Assembly: GCA_023376005.1 (NCBI GenBank)
Contig: CM042152.1
Location: forward strand, 85,947,856-86,011,855
From: Doryteuthis pealeii
Taxonomy: Eukaryota; Mollusca; Cephalopoda; Myopsida; Loliginidae
Direction: 5' to 3'
Length of the DNA: 64,000 nucleotides
Positions within the stretch are counted from its first letter, which is position 1. Every line of letters begins with the position of its first letter. The position numbers and the translations under genes were made by a program. Positions 20,341 to 34,885 of this stretch are shown piece after piece. The notes under the pieces were generated by a model that had not been told where the DNA came from, did no database searches, and saw only the letters and a list, made by a program, of their open reading frames with translations.

Positions 20341-20426
20341 ATCCTTATTTATATTTTTTATTGTCTTTGTTTAGAAATAACAACCCGATTGATAAAAATC
20401 AACTAAAGTTTTAAAAAAAAGAGTGA
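20341..20426. other. Fold-back junction (86 bp spacer of the palindrome)
   Basis: The left arm ends with CTAATAGCTT at 20,331-20,340 and the right arm begins with its reverse complement AAGCTATTAG at 20,427-20,436. The spacer is the normal continuation of the left arm, because copy 3 reads through the same sequence at about 57,957-58,043. At the turn, AAG is shared by both joined sequences (GTGAAAG of the forward strand and ATAAG of the reverse strand), a 3 bp microhomology. A missed hairpin adapter would normally leave no such spacer. A template-switch fold-back, biological or made during library amplification, fits better. Confidence 0.9.
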
Positions 20427-22570
20427 AAGCTATTAGTGAAACTCAAAAATCATAGTTATTGGTACCAGCTGCTTACTAAACTAGCCTATCAGAACAATTG
20501 GTATCACAAAAGTCTAAATCCCACATAACCAACCTAATCTTTGACCTTTGACCTTGTCTGTGTCATATATGTTGTTAATCACTTTACACACTATTTGTAT
20601 TAATAGCATATTTTCTTCTTGTTTTTAGATGAAGATTTGTCAATGATTGTTATTAATTTGAGTAGTATTTTCTTTGATCCTTTTTAAAAAAATTTTTTAG
20701 TAGCGTTTTATTGCTACTCACATGCTATTAATTCTACTAGTGTATAAAGAACAACAACAAATTTGATATTGGCAAGATTGGTGACAATGCATTGCCTGGG
20801 TTTATAGATGTAACTTAGACATTTCTAATACTAATTGTTTACATAGCGTAGTTGGAAGAGTAGATAGTATAGATGACCAGGCTTTCTTGAATCAAAATAA
20901 TTCAAATCTCCTAAAGTCTAAATCTTTATTATTTGTCTTCAAATACACAGTTTCTTAGTTGTCAACAAAATAACTCAAAGAGAGTTGTAATAAAAAGCAA
21001 CTTTTTTAAACAAACGACAAAAAGAAATATTACTCAAAATTAAGAATAAGTAAGGTTAATAATAATAATGAATGAATTTTCAAATTTTAATATAAAGAAT
21101 ACAGTATGCTATTAAATTGTGTGTAAAACAACAACAGGATCAATATAATAATATCCTTCTTGTTCCTTTAACTCTTATGGAAAGCACAGAAGATGGTGAA
21201 AACTTAAGAAATACTGAGGGAAACTGACTTAATTCAGATCTATACAATAAGGTTTTTCTTTTTCTCCTCCACTGTCTTCCATAAGTGATGCATTTTCTTA
21301 GTTTTGGCTTAGGTTTTTATGGAGGCAATAAATTTGGTGACTAGCAAAAACTACATCGATACAGCGTTGGCACAGACCTGCTAGATACTGTTGCAGATGG
21401 ACCTACTAGGAGCGATCGACAGATAGGGAAGATGATGAGAAAAGAGTCTGAAGATCTGTGCTGTTGGCATGACTTAGTGATGATGCTAACATGAAGGGCA
21501 ATATTAATTTGATGTTTTTGTTTTAGATCTGTAATAGAACAGCAGCTTAGTGTATTTGTACTTCACTGCTGGCAAATTGGAATTATTTCTCAGGTACAAT
21601 AGCTACAAACTTTTTCTCTCTGCAAATAACATGCTGTGGTTATCAATTTTATTGACAATTTTTCAGTGTCTGTATAAGCATGATTAGAGGATTGGTTTCG
21701 GTAGCTTTAAATATTAGAAATCATAAAATTGATTTCAGTTCAAGATCAGACCTCTTTATCTATTTAATACATCTTTTATCATGATTTAGGAATTGATCTG
21801 CAATTGACATTTAATGTTTTGAAATAGTATTCTTAACACAAAAAAAAACATCAATCATTGGTATTTGATAAACAGACAATTCATTAATATAACATGACTG
21901 TAGAATTGAACATCATACCTCATCTTCACAGGAAGCGCTGTGACTAGCGCCAGTAACAGACAGAAAGATAGAATAACTAAATACACTCTGTAGCAACTGA
22001 GAGGACATGGTCAACTATTCATATATATGGATAAAAATATGCCTCACTAAACCACGCAGCCAATCAAAATTCTACGAAATAGACATGGAACATGCTACAT
22101 AGCCAAACTGCTATTTAAAACCATTTACAAGTCTGGATTCTCAGAAGCAGAATTCAACTTGCAACAGTGCAGTTGAATCTGGTAAGTCTACACAAATTCT
22201 ACAATGATTGTTTTATAGTGATTTTTGTCAGTACCTCAAGCAACATTTTTAAAGAAATCAATTTGATACTTATTGTTAGGAGAGATAAACTGCTTCCATA
22301 ATTAACAATAGGCATCTTTAGATAAAAGGGTAAGTAACAAAGAAAGATCACAGAGTATGATCAACAACAAGATGAACAAGATAGCTGCATACATGCATTG
22401 TGGTGGACAGTAAATGTTTTAAAACCATATCAATCCTACTATACATGGTTGGTGACAAATAAAAACAGTATTTTGGTTAAAAATATATTTATTTAACTGT
22501 TTTGTATTATTATTTGTTTGTTTGTAACATTTATAATATCATATTGGGACAATCATCCAGATATACTATT

Positions 22571-22867
22571 ATTGAAGTCAGTCAGTCAGTCTACTATTGG
22601 TTTGAACAATGTGATGGCCAAGCACAACTGAACCAGTGTCAAGACAACTGGGTACTTATTGGAATTCAGAAGCAGTCTACTCATGCATTTGGTGAGTTCC
22701 ATTCCCTGAGTCCTGAGTTGCTGCTTGGTTTCTATGACCTCTGAGGCTCCATAAATCGCTGCCAATTTTTGCAAGTGTCTTAGGTCAACCAGAATCGTAT
22801 TTCAGTTACGACTGCTTGCTGTCTTTCTTGCCAATTCGACGGTAATTGGGACTTAGTATTATTCTAC
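22571..22867 (+). repeat. Family D element, mirror of D7
   Basis: Lies in copy 2, reading ATTGAAGTCAGTCAG ... ATTCTACA on the given strand. It carries many one-base insertions or deletions relative to D7 (for example GTGATGGCCAAG for GTGACTGGCCAAG), pointing to lower consensus quality here. Confidence 0.85.
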
Positions 22868-24437
22868 ACTGTGACATACCACACTTGTAAATTATTAAAA
22901 AATATCAAAAAAAAGAAATAAACAGTTCTGCTAAATATGTAATTTGTTTTTCTTGGTTTAAATATAATCAAAACATTTTTTATCTGTCTATTCATAAAAA
23001 TATGAATTTAACAAACAACAAAAACGCAATGAATTTTAAAAATTATGATGATCCTTTCATCTTTTAAAATTGACTGCTTCAGGATATTTTAAGCAAACCA
23101 GTGTCAGTGGTTTAAATCTCTCTGGACAACAGCTTTTCATACAAGCCAGGCTTGATAAATAAGTCATGAATGTGAATATTTTTATATTGATGACTCTTTG
23201 TATTTTTCTTGCCTTGTTCCAAATGATAACAATTATGTTTGCTTACACTGGAACATCATGAATTTGTCCACCTTGTAGATTTATAGCCCTACTTTCCAAA
23301 AGATATTTTAAATAGAAGTAAATATTCTTCTTCTAATTGTGTCTGCTTCTCTGGATGTGCTATTCATAGAAAGAAGAAAAGGTTAGTGTCTATCAGAATG
23401 CCAAAACAAATATTTCTCTAAGAAATTCCTATTTTTGTCAGCATATAATAAAAAGTTATCATATAAGCATAACTGAACTCTCCTTTTCAGTGGAGGTTGG
23501 TTTGGGGAATAAAAGTTAAGCACTTGGATATGAACTTTGAAAGCAGAATACATTAAGAACATTAACAAAATATGATTGTTACTAGCTGAAAATGCTCTGA
23601 AGGAAAGTTAAATAATGTGTTTTACTGAAAAGATACCAAATCACCTTTAAACCATTTGACTTGTAGGTTTCTTCTTTATAGAAAATAAAATCTATAAAAA
23701 AAATATCAAAACGAACCCCAGGAAGCTTTCATAAACTGGGTATTTCCCAAATTGGTGAAAAAAAAAAAAATTGTGAAATATTAATGATAAATTTAGTTTG
23801 AATTCACAGCTTTAAGCACATAAGTCTTCAACTTGAAGTTGTGAACAATAAAGATATTTGTTTGATTGATTTTAATTTAGAGGTTTGTTTTTTGTTTTTG
23901 TTTTTTAAATAATTTAGTATAAAAAGTAATATATCTTCAAACATTTTTTGAGACAGAAACGGCTGGATATTTTATCTCTTCTCGTTCAAACGTTGTGAAG
24001 TTAGATCATTGTCAAATATTTTCCTTTAAAGCTAGATTTCCACACAGTCTGAATAAATTGATATGCTTTCACCTTGTCTTATATACCATTGGTAATGTTA
24101 TTTACTTCAGTTTGTTGTAAATGTATTAAAGTACTATAAAAGAGTTATATTTTATATTCTTTTCATTGCGTTCCATCACAACAATATAGCAACATATTTC
24201 CAGCTTTTCTTATCAACCTGTCATTTTTTTAATACTAATATAGTGTAATAATCAACATGCTTTTGAGGTAAAGAAAAAACTCTATCTTATCAGCCAGCAA
24301 TTAAACGCATCAGATATATTAGATTGAGTATCATATTTTATATAACATAACTTTTTAATTAAATATGATATGCTGTATTTACTCGCCCACAATACACATA
24401 TCTGAATGCCTTGCATGGTGTGCTGGTTAGTGAGTTA

Positions 24438-24677
24438 GCCTATAGACTATAACAATAGTGTGTACTGGTTTATAAAATAGACTATAACATAGTGTGTAAC
24501 TGGTTTATAATAGACTATAACAATAGTGTGTACTGGTTTATAATAGACTATAACAATAGTTGTGTACTGGTTTTATAACAGACTATAACAATAGTGGGTG
24601 TACTAGCAACGACTAAACAACAGTGTGTACTGGTTTAATAACAGACTATAAAAATAGTCTGTACTTGTTTATAACCA
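24438..24677. repeat. 33 bp minisatellite, mirror array
   Basis: Reverse-complement counterpart of 16,104-16,331, with about seven units (TGTGTACTGGTTTATAA type). One unit is scrambled (GTACTAGCAACGACTAAACA), unlike either other copy. Confidence 0.88.
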
Positions 24678-26629
24678 ACACTAAGTCCTTAATAATGCAT
24701 TAATGCATCCCTGGATACACTAACACTGAACATTCACTCAGGAAAGACAAACAACTCACAATGAACAATGTACTTATGAAATGTTTAATACTAACATAAA
24801 ACAATAAAAATAACACAATACATATGTCAAATACAGGTTTAATATACAATATGTTCCATTGTGTAATGAAGAGGTACCAAAAGTTGGTTAGAAAAGACTA
24901 TTGTGTCTTTTATTGTTTACAATGACAAGAAAGTTGGAGACTAATTATATTTATTCTGCTCTATGAACCGAACTGGAAAAACATGATCTTTTTTTTCGTC
25001 CATGATCTAGGACTGAAACAGATAGGTTTTTATCTCTTTGAAGACTGATGCCAAAAGAGAAAGTTTTTCAGTGACTGAATTATCATACGATCAACGGACA
25101 CATGATGCAGGAAGCCAAACCTACAATCCAAAGGAAAACCTTTTTTTTACTGATATATAATCATATATAAAATAATATTTGTTATGCTACCTAATAGTAA
25201 GCTATGCTACAAATAATAAAACTGTGTTATCAATTTTATAGAGACAGGCTTTGAACTGACTGCTTATTTAACTTAAATTTTCTAGCATACTTTTGGCACA
25301 TAGCTCTCCTTCCATAATAACAGGAATTGAATGTAGTGTAATATTGGATATTTTTATTTAATGCATGGAGAGAGAGAGAGAGAGATAGAGAGAGAGGGGA
25401 AAAGAGAGAGAGAGAGAGAGAGATTATAGAAATGGGTATATAGTAATAAGAATAGATTTACTATAAACTCTAAGAAATATTGTATTTTCCAACCTAAAAC
25501 CTAACAAATTGTGCATTTAATATTTGTTTTTCTGTTTTTTCATTGGAGGAAATAAAAAGCCGAGCTGAGTAAAGAAATCAAAAGAGAAAATCTTTTTATT
25601 TTTGCATGAGATAACCATTTTGAAGTTATCAATAACTATTAATAAGTAGATTGATGCTTTTTGGTGCAAAGATTATTGACAATGTTAATTCTGATGCAAA
25701 TTGAGTGTCTTTCTGTGATGCAATGATGAATCTGATTTTTAAGACCAATTTGCTTATATAGTCAGTTTCCTCCTATCTGGTAACATAACAAATCTGACTT
25801 TGTGTCAGACTAATCTAAGCTTAATAACTACCAGTAATGATACCAATGTTACCTTTTCTGATTTAGCTGTTATTCATATTCAAAGTGATTATACTAATAA
25901 TTCTACAAAATATAACATCCTTTTGTATCAGCAGTATATAAGTATCCTCATCTTTGTTATTTTTAATATACAAAGGTCATCTGAAAAGTTCATAGGCTGC
26001 TCAAGATACTCTCATGGAATGTGACCAAATGAGGTTTATTTTTCCATATGGTCCACCTTGCAGTCACTTCCATCAGTGTTGCAGTGCTTGGGCTCCATTG
26101 GTAAAAAAAAAGTCATCAATAGCAGATATGACATCATCATAGGGACTTTTCAGCTCATATTCATATTTCAGCTGGTTGATTTTCCAACCTTCTTCAGGAG
26201 TATGTCACATCTGTTAATATCCTTCTTATCAATATTTCTTCTTTTTTTTAAAACTTTCATCACCGCTATACTTAGATTCCTGACCAACAGACAATCTTCT
26301 GTTGTTTGAAATCAGCAAAGATGAAGACAAAACATTGTAGAAACCTCATAATCTGTCTCAGAATATTAGATTTATTAAAACCCTTTGCTTGTATTCTGGA
26401 AAAAAGTGAATATACTTTCTTTTTTTTATATATATATCATTCCTGTTTGTTTCAAATAAAAAGTTGCTTTTAGAGAAAACTTTATTTGGTTTCCAAAGGT
26501 TAGAGGTTATCATCTGAGTTTTTAACAGCAAAAAAATTAAGAGGCTCAAAACACACAAATGCTATTATAATAATGGCCATCCTCTGTATAAAGACTCAGA
26601 ACAACATAAAACTAAGATTATTGAAGTCA

Positions 26630-27204
26630 GTTAGTCTACTGTTGGTTTGAATAACAGCAGCTAACTAAGTACCACTTGTAGAATAATCATACTAAGGCCA
26701 ATTACTGTCGAATTAGCAAGACAAGACAGCAAGTAGTTGTAACCCAATACGATTCTGGTATGCTGCAAAGACCACTGCAAAGTGGCAGGATTTATGGAGC
26801 CTCAGAGGATCCTACAAACCAAGCAGCCAATCAGGACTCAGGGAATGGAATCACCCACATGCATGAGTGGACTGTTCTGAATTCCCATAAGTACCAGTTG
26901 TCTTGACACTGGTTCAGTTGTGCTTGGCCAGTCACATGGTTCAAACCAATTGTTGACTGACTGACTTCAATACCACTCAAGCAGTGTCCAAGACAGTTGG
27001 TATATATAGAAATCAAGAATGATCCATTCATTGATTTGGGTGATTCCATTCCTTGAGTTCTGATTGGCTGCTTGATTTGAATGATATTGTGAGTTTTATA
27101 AATACCCTGTCATTCTGCAGTAGACTTTGCAACTATTCGGGTTACAACCGTTTGTTGCCATGTCTTCCCAATTCGACGGTAATTGAAACTTTGATTATTC
27201 TTCA
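26630..27204 (-). repeat. Nested D5/D6 pair, mirror copy
   Basis: D6 occupies 26,677-26,971 and is flanked by exact ACCACT repeats. D5 parts lie at 26,630-26,670 and 26,978-27,204. The nested arrangement is identical to 13,604-14,196, showing that the nesting predates the split of the copies or that they are the same locus. Confidence 0.9.
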
Positions 27205-27469
27205 ATTCTTATTTATCACTCCTGTACAAAATAAACAAGATGGAAGCAATTATTTTAAATGATTTTGCTTAACATGCCATTCAGCCTGTTCCATATTGCT
27301 TTTGAAAAAATCTTGTTTATTCATTTGCCTAAACTTCCTAATTAAATGAATTAATATCTTATATTATCAATTATTTTGTGATGTTATAAATTATATTAAA
27401 CTTTAATTAATGAAGCTAGTTCATTTTTTTTATACATTTTGTTTCTTGGAAATAATATTTAACTGTTGC

Positions 27470-27525
<56 letters not shown>

Positions 27526-27789
27526 ATTTTAAAAAAAACAGAAGAAAGGAAAATGAAATTATTTTTCAGTTGCATTTTTTTTTTTTTTGTCTTATTGATA
27601 GAAAAGAAAAAAATATTTTGAAGAATTCAAAAGATTAGAAAGGAAATTTTTTTCATAGCTAAAACTTAGCCACCATATAAACAAAACACCAAAAAAAACA
27701 AAAAAAATGGAAATGTTTAAGGCATAAACATCAAATATTTCAACATTATTATCATAACACAAGTTATCTTCTTGTTAACTAGTCTACAG

Positions 27790-27831
<42 letters not shown>

Positions 27832-28014
27832 ATTATAGACCTCAGATAACATTTTTTTAATATATTTGTTATCTTTGTTTTATCTACAGGAAAAAAAATT
27901 CAATGACTATGCTTTGTCCAAATGTTTGAGATGCCTTGACACTGCTATTTAAATTAGTATACACTAAATACTCATAAACAATCATGTTTACTGTACAATA
28001 AAAAAAAGGTTTCA

Positions 28015-28265
28015 GGGCCCAGTTTAGCTCAGTCGGTAGAGCGTTCGACTAGGAATCACACGGTTCCTGGTTCGATACCGGCCCTCACCAACTTAGTGTA
28101 TGAGTAGCACAGGGATCTGTGCAGTAAAGTGAGGACCTGATGGTAGGTGTGGCGCTCCACCTCAGACCCTAAAAATAATCTCCTTGGTCTAGCGCTAGAG
28201 AAAAGGGGATAGACTCCCTCGCTGTCTGGCTGATACTTAGGCCACCCCAACGACTTTACTTTATC
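28015..28265 (+). mobile_element. SINE A2, mirror copy
   Basis: The tRNA-like head is readable on this strand: TTTAGCTCAGTCGGTAGAGC (A box) and GGTTCGATACCGG (B box, about 28,070-28,082), then the A body to about 28,265. It is the same insertion as 12,570-12,820. Confidence 0.9.
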
Positions 28266-28664
28266 CCAAAAATGAAGTACCTTAAACTGAATAGGAATCT
28301 TCTTCAATTCACGTCCTATAATTCTAAACAGTATTTAATAACTGATATATACATTTAACTTGGTAATAATAAACTTATATGCATCTTATGTATATTTACC
28401 CAACTTCTCTGTCATTGGTAAGATGTGACACAAGGTCAATTTTTTAGTGGAATATGGCTGGTTTGAATTCATAGTTTTCCTTCTCCAAGACAAGTTGCCT
28501 AAGCAAAGCTAAATAACCCAGCCAGTCCTACTATTTACCAATAATCTGGGGAGGGAACAGCTGGATTTGTGCCTTTGCTAAGAGTGTTAGTGCAAAATGA
28601 AGTGTAAACAGACTCATCCAGGATTTGAACTTGGGCTGCAATTCCATTTTCTATGACAATAACT

Positions 28665-28969
28665 TGTAGAATAATACTAAGTCCAATTACCGTCGAATTG
28701 GCAAGACAAAGACAGCAAAGCAGTCGTAACTGAAATACGATTCTGGTTTGCTGCTAAGACTATTGCAAAATGGCAGGATTTATGGAGCTTCAGAGGATCA
28801 TACAAACCAAGCAGCCAATCAGGACTCAGGGAATGGAATCACCCAAATACATGAGTGGACTGTTCTGAATTCCCATAAGTACCAGTTGTCTTGACACTGT
28901 TCAGTTGTGCTTGGCCAGTCACATTGTTCAAACCAATAGTAGACTGACTGACTGATTGACTGACTTCAT
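28665..28969 (+). repeat. Family D element, mirror of D4
   Basis: Runs TGTAGAATAATACTAAGTCC ... CTGACTTCAT. The (GACT)n run before its end is one repeat different from D4, with a GATTGACT variant. Confidence 0.87.
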
Positions 28970-29655
28970 ATAACTGATATATTAATTGTGTCTCTTGTAA
29001 CCTTAACGTTGTATATCATAATGTGTAAACAATATAACAAAAATGTTTAAGACTTTAAAAATAATTAACATTCAAAGTTTGTATGTATACTAATCTTAGA
29101 GGCCAAAATAAAAAGTCAGACAAGGTAGTGTCTAACTTTTTATTTATCCAGACGTGTTTTTCTTGTATATAAACAAGAAAACTTAACTAAAAATTAAAAA
29201 AATATTTCTTATCTAGTCTTTAATCAAACATTCATTATGAAGAACTGCTACTTAAATACAGACAGACACACAAATATATATAACTTTTATGTCCTATTTT
29301 TAAGTTTAGCAATAATAGCTCTGACATATTTTCATTTTACTTACATATATAAACTTAACATATTATATAGTAATCTTGTCTTAAGTATTTGCAGTTGAAC
29401 AATATTGTTGACATCGAGCCATATATTGGATCACTAACTAAAGAGAGACATTTGTCTACTAATAATAAGAGTGCCACCAAATATCTGACTGTTGAGATGA
29501 AGATTACCGAGATTTGATGGCATCCAATCATCTACTAGCATGGGTAAAAAAAAGAACCTCTCTCTCTCTCTCTTTCTCTCTCACACACACAAACTCACAC
29601 ATACACACACTCTCTCTCCTCTCACATACACACATACACACTCCCTCTCTCTCAT

Positions 29656-29688
<33 letters not shown>

Positions 29689-30591
29689 TCTCACTCTCTC
29701 TCTCTCTCACACACATTTTAGTAGGAAATATTCAAAAAATAATAGTTGTCTACTGACTTAAGGAAGAGACTCGTTTTTTCATAGATTAGGCAATGGGATT
29801 TTTTTTCTCCCTCATTTTGTTTTCAAATGAGTATATCCTATATATCCTATCAAATACAGAAGATATACAATCTGACTGAATTTTTCAAGAGATACAAAAT
29901 AAAAAGTGCATCAAAATAAATAAACAAATTAGATAGATCATTGAAATGCAGAGGCAAAATGAGAAGGTGATCAAACCAAAAATATAATCAGTGTTCTGAG
30001 AAATATAAAAATAGTGATAGCCTGCTGGGTTGATCAAGTAGTTTTATAAATTCTGATTTTCTGTGTATACAGGCCGTTCCAGCTTGAAAGATTGGTGCAA
30101 CATAATCTTCTTCACTACATTTTTATTTGAAACACAAATATGAGAAAAAATAAAGAAATGATAGATTATTGGAGAGATTGTGAGAAGGTGATAAGATGGA
30201 GACTGAAGATGATATTCAATGACCAAAAAAAAACAAACCTGTGTGATTCTATTATGCCAGTGGTTGATTTTCATGCCCAGATAATGTATAGAAATAATGT
30301 TCATCCATCAACAGCTATGGCAACCAAGCCAAGCTTATGTAAATAAGTAAGACCAGCCAACTTTTTGGGTAAACTGATAACAGAAGAATGGTGCAACAGT
30401 GTGTTTGCCATTGTAGAATGAACATCATACTCACTTTTGGAGAAGCAATAATTCTATAGCATAGATTCTCTGAATTCAGTGTTCATAGTTTTTCTTTGTC
30501 TTTGAATGATTACCCAACCAAGGGATAGAGAATCCAGTCTGCCCTCCTATTTTATGCAAAGCTGGAGGAGAAGAGATGGATGATGAAGGGA

Positions 30592-30746
30592 GTTAGTATA
30601 CTGTTGGTTTGAAACAACACTAACTAAGCACTACTGAACTGGTGCCCAAAGCAGCTGGTATTTATGGCACTCAGGAATACCAGCTTCTTTGGGCACCAGT
30701 TCAGTGGTTCTTAGTTGTTGTTGTTCAAACCAACAGTATACTAACT
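30592..30746. repeat. Hairpin E, mirror copy
   Basis: Same inverted pair of D 3' ends as 10,104-10,258. Here the left arm carries AACAACACTAACTAAGCACT and the right arm is the shorter one, as expected for a mirror. Confidence 0.85.
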
Positions 30747-30824
30747 CACTTCAACATGGTGCTGCAAACAGGATTTAAACCTGTCAGGGAATATCCCATT
30801 GGATTTTGATTCTACAATAGATAC

Positions 30825-31115
30825 TATTGGTGTCAGTCAGTCAGTATACTGTTGGTTTGCTAAGCACAACTGAACTAGTGCCCAAGACAGCTGGTATTTA
30901 TGGAAATTAAGAATAGTCCATTCATGTATTTGGGTGATTCCATTCCTTTAGTCCTGATTGGCTGCTTGGTTTCTATGATGTTATGACGCTTCATAGATAC
31001 CCTGGCATTTTGCAGTAGTATTGTAACACGATTATATCTGTATTCAGTTACGGCTACTTGTTGCTTTGTCTTACCTAATTCGATGGTAATTAGAACTTAG
31101 TATGATTATTCTACA
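30825..31115 (-). repeat. Family D element, mirror of D3
   Basis: Runs ATTGGTGTCAGTCAG ... TTATTCTACA on the given strand, with the same shortened 3' region as D3. Confidence 0.85.
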
Positions 31116-31224
31116 AATACTTGAGCATTAGCACAAAATAAAATGCAAAACAGACTCATCCAAAATTTGAAACATAGCTTGCCAAGTTTTTTTTCTTTGG
31201 CAATAATCATTACACCAGCCACAC

Positions 31225-31283
<59 letters not shown>

Positions 31284-31689
31284 GATAGATAGATACTTTA
31301 TGTTTTCAGACACACACATCATGATATATATATATATATATAAATCTAATGAGTCAGACGAACCTACTCGCGAAACTTTTAGTAGGTTCATCTGACTCAT
31401 TAGATTTATCTTTATTATTTCTATACTTAGGTATTGAGCTTTTTACTTAATTAGCTTTAGTCTCCTGGCGGTTTTATATGTATAATATATATATATGCTT
31501 ATAATGTTTTTTCTTTTGGCTAAAATATTGTACCAATAGATTATTTTTTGTTGGTGCGATTATCTTGGTCTTTTTCTTTTTCTAAAAAATTTTTTTTCTC
31601 CCCGGTTGATGTTTGGTAGTATATTTTTACAATCAACTATTTGCTGTTTTTTTTCTTCTCACCGCGAGGATTTACCAATAAGTTTTATA

Positions 31690-31733
<44 letters not shown>

Positions 31734-32704
31734 GAGAGAAAGAACTTGCTAGATGTTAATCAATTATATTTGCAAGTGTTCTTTTTGCCACGATAACACG
31801 TTTTCATAAAATATTTATAGATAGCATACTTGATGGTATATTTCATGACACAGGGATAGAAAAGCTGCAGAGAAAATCCAGGTTATCTCTTGAGTAAAGG
31901 CCAACTATTAGCTTAAAGATCAGCCTCACCATCACATCATCTATATATTATAGATCTGATGATATAGAGGCCACCTGGGGAAGAAAGAAAAAGCTTCTCA
32001 TTTCAACAGGGAAGATTAAAACCTATTGATTATAGTCCGTAGTTGGAAAACGTTTACTGTTGACTTAATGAACAGTTGATTTTCATATTGTAGTAAGCAG
32101 GGAGATTTTACAATCATTTTTGGGGAGTAAAAAAGTCTCTGCTATAAGATATCAATATGATCTTCTAAAATTTATGACGGTAATAATCAGGGTAAGACGT
32201 AAGCTTTAAGCACGGATCTGAATTAATTCTAAATAGATTATGATATTCTAAAAGAACATTGATACACTAATATATTAGATGTATATACAGAACTCTAATT
32301 ATGTATTTTACATCTATAACTATGTGAGTATATTTAATTCTGTTGAAAAATCAATAATATCTTACATTAGAACCATTTAATTCCAGTTCTATATTTTTTT
32401 AAATTGTGTAACAAAACTGAATTGAATAGAAATTGTTAAAGTCACCACATGAAATTAAAATCAAGAAAATACGAAGTCTTAACTTTATTTCATATTGGAA
32501 TGGCCAAAGATATTCAAAAATAAAGTGAGATAATAAAATCAAAATTTTCGAAACAAAGGATGAAAGAGAAAAAAACAAAAACAATGAATATAGACAAAGG
32601 ATAAAGAAACTGGGAAATGAAAAGGCAAATGGAAATTTTTTTTTTAAATAATTTTATCCAAAACATTATAATTAGGGGAGGGGGGGGTATTGCATCATCA
32701 AGTG

Positions 32705-33001
32705 TGTAGAATAATACTAAGTCCAATTACCATTGAATTGGCAAGACAAGACAGCAAGCAGTCATAACTGAAATACAATTCTGGTTTGCTGCTAAGACTA
32801 CTGCAAAATGGCAGGATTTATGGAGCCTCAGAGGATCATACAAACCAAGCAACCAATCAGGACTCAGGGAATGGAATCACCCAAATGCATGAGTGTACTG
32901 TTCTGAATTCCCATAAGTACCAGTTGTCTTGACACTGGTTCAGTTGTGCTTGGCCAGTCACATTGTTCAAACCAATAGTAAACTGACTGACTGACTTCAA
33001 T
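32705..33001 (+). repeat. Family D element, mirror of D2
   Basis: Runs TGTAGAATAATACTAAGTCC ... CTGACTTCAAT. The flanks CAAGTG and AAAGTG match at five of six positions, agreeing with the D2 flanks. Confidence 0.87.
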
Positions 33002-33070
33002 AAAGTGTATAATTCTATAATTATTTTCCTTTTCATATATTTATCCATTGATAGATACAATCTAAATATA

Positions 33071-33335
33071 GGTGCATGGTGTAACAGTTATACTTGTAGG
33101 AAATGGACCAGAGTTCAAATCCTGTACAAGGCTGTTTGCATTTCACATAGCACTAATACCCGTGGGAAAGGTATACATCTAACTATTCTCCTTCCAGCTA
33201 TGGGTAAATAGTAGGGCAGAATGGGTTCTTTAACTCTGATTAGGCAACCAATCTTGGAGAAGGAAAACTCTGAATTCAAACTTGTTAAGCTCCGCTTAAG
33301 AAACTGACCTGGTGTCACATCCTACTCTTGCAGAA
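33071..33335 (+). mobile_element. SINE C, full-head copy
   Basis: This is the best view of the family head: GGTGCATGGTGTAACAG (A-box-like TGGTGTAACAG at 33,077-33,087) and the B box GTTCAAATCC at 33,113-33,122. That spacing is close to a tRNA gene, so this is a second tRNA-derived SINE distinct from family A. The body continues to CACATCCTACTC. Copy 1 (7,561-7,800) lacks the head by deletion. Confidence 0.8.
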
Positions 33336-33345
33336 GAGTATGTAC

Positions 33346-33392
<47 letters not shown>

Positions 33393-33524
33393 GAGAATAT
33401 GTGCTTAATTGAAGTCGTACCTAATTTTTGAAAATTACGACTTCAATTAAGCACATATTCTCCCAAAAATTGTCGGCTAAAAAAGCCATATCAAAACACA
33501 TCGTCTGTTTGTTTACTTCTCATA

Positions 33525-33557
<33 letters not shown>

Positions 33558-34654
33558 ACACACACACACACACACACTGTTCTTGTTGAGGCAATATTGC
33601 AGAAAGCATTCACAAAACAAATTCTTTATTTAGTGCATTAAATTTCTCACAAATTTTATATTTTTTCCTGTTTCATTTTTGATTTAGTGTTTACGTGTTA
33701 TATCACCTGATGTTTATCATGATCAATTTGAATTTCCTTAAGAAAAAAAAAACACTTTCCAAACGTAATATAGATGTGTTAAAGCCTCCAGCCATTTTTT
33801 CTTGCCTGAATTCAATCAAAGATTTCATGACCAACAGTTTCTTAGTCATGTAATGGGATCCTTGCACAAAATATAAAAAATAAACAAATATGATTCAGTG
33901 GGTAATGGATGAGGCATCTATATTGTTTTATGCAATCTATCTTTATTAAATCAAACATTCAATGAAACAGAAAGAAAGATATATTATATGGTAGAGGTAA
34001 TAGTTTATTGGGTAATGGAAATTAGAATTATGCTAAATGAAAATCAAATCCCTGTACAAAATACTGATTGTCTGGAAGTTATGAAACCTACTTTTCATGT
34101 ACTGTTCATTCAGTAGATATTTGACAGGCAAGGTCTTTTAATTGTACTAGTACAATAAAAAACACCCTCCGGGCGATTAAAAATAATTTTTGAAACATAT
34201 TGCCTGAAGGGGTGGGAGTAAAAAATTGAATGGTTCAGTTGAGTTTGTTACGTAAGTAAGTAAATCATCAAATTCATTAAAGGATTAAAAAATAAACATT
34301 TGAAATGTAACTTTAAAATATACATTAAAATAAAACAAACTATATATAGATATATAATACCAGTCATGTATTTATTAAAAACTTGTTTTAAAAAAACATG
34401 AGGACTTGTCTAATGTGCATATTCAAATTGAGTGTATTTATTTTATGCTATGACAATTTTGTGGTAATGTGACGTAAGAGTGACGTAATTTTTGTTAACA
34501 GACAAAAACCGGAAGTAATCCATTATTAATAGATGTTATAAAGTTGATTGGAACACTGCATTCAGGCAGAATTCTTTCTTGCTACTGATGACCATGTTTT
34601 ATGCATGTAGAATGAACATCATACTATTTTCTGAATTTTTTAGTGAGGCTTGAT

Positions 34655-34885
34655 AATTTAGATTATTTGGATTTATTCGGATTATTGACCTCAATCTTTT
34701 AAATTGTTATCCCTATGCTATATGTCCAAGAAGGTTCCATTGACAAGTAAAGGTTCGCGAGTTCAAAAGAAGGTTCCTGAATCTGACAAGATACCTGAAG
34801 AAGGCCAGAGAGTACATCAGCTGAAAAAATTGTTGTACAAATAACATAAAGATGAGGTACATAGTCGAATAATCCAATAATACTG
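34655..34885. mobile_element. Family G and F material, mirror of G1/F1
   Basis: Reverse counterpart of G1 (arms near 34,660-34,705 and 34,840-34,880), followed by F1 sequence to about 35,230. Base-level differences from copy 1 are frequent here, so its boundaries are less certain. Confidence 0.7.

Noticed and set aside
20341..20426. Missed hairpin adapter as the cause of the palindrome
   Set aside because: A missed adapter would give arms meeting directly or around adapter sequence. Here 86 bp of normal genomic sequence and a microhomology lie at the turn, and the arms differ structurally.
25800..26024. 74-codon frame conserved in all three copies
   Set aside because: Conservation only reflects the triplication of the block. 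Small indels between copies change its ends, and no family is recognised.
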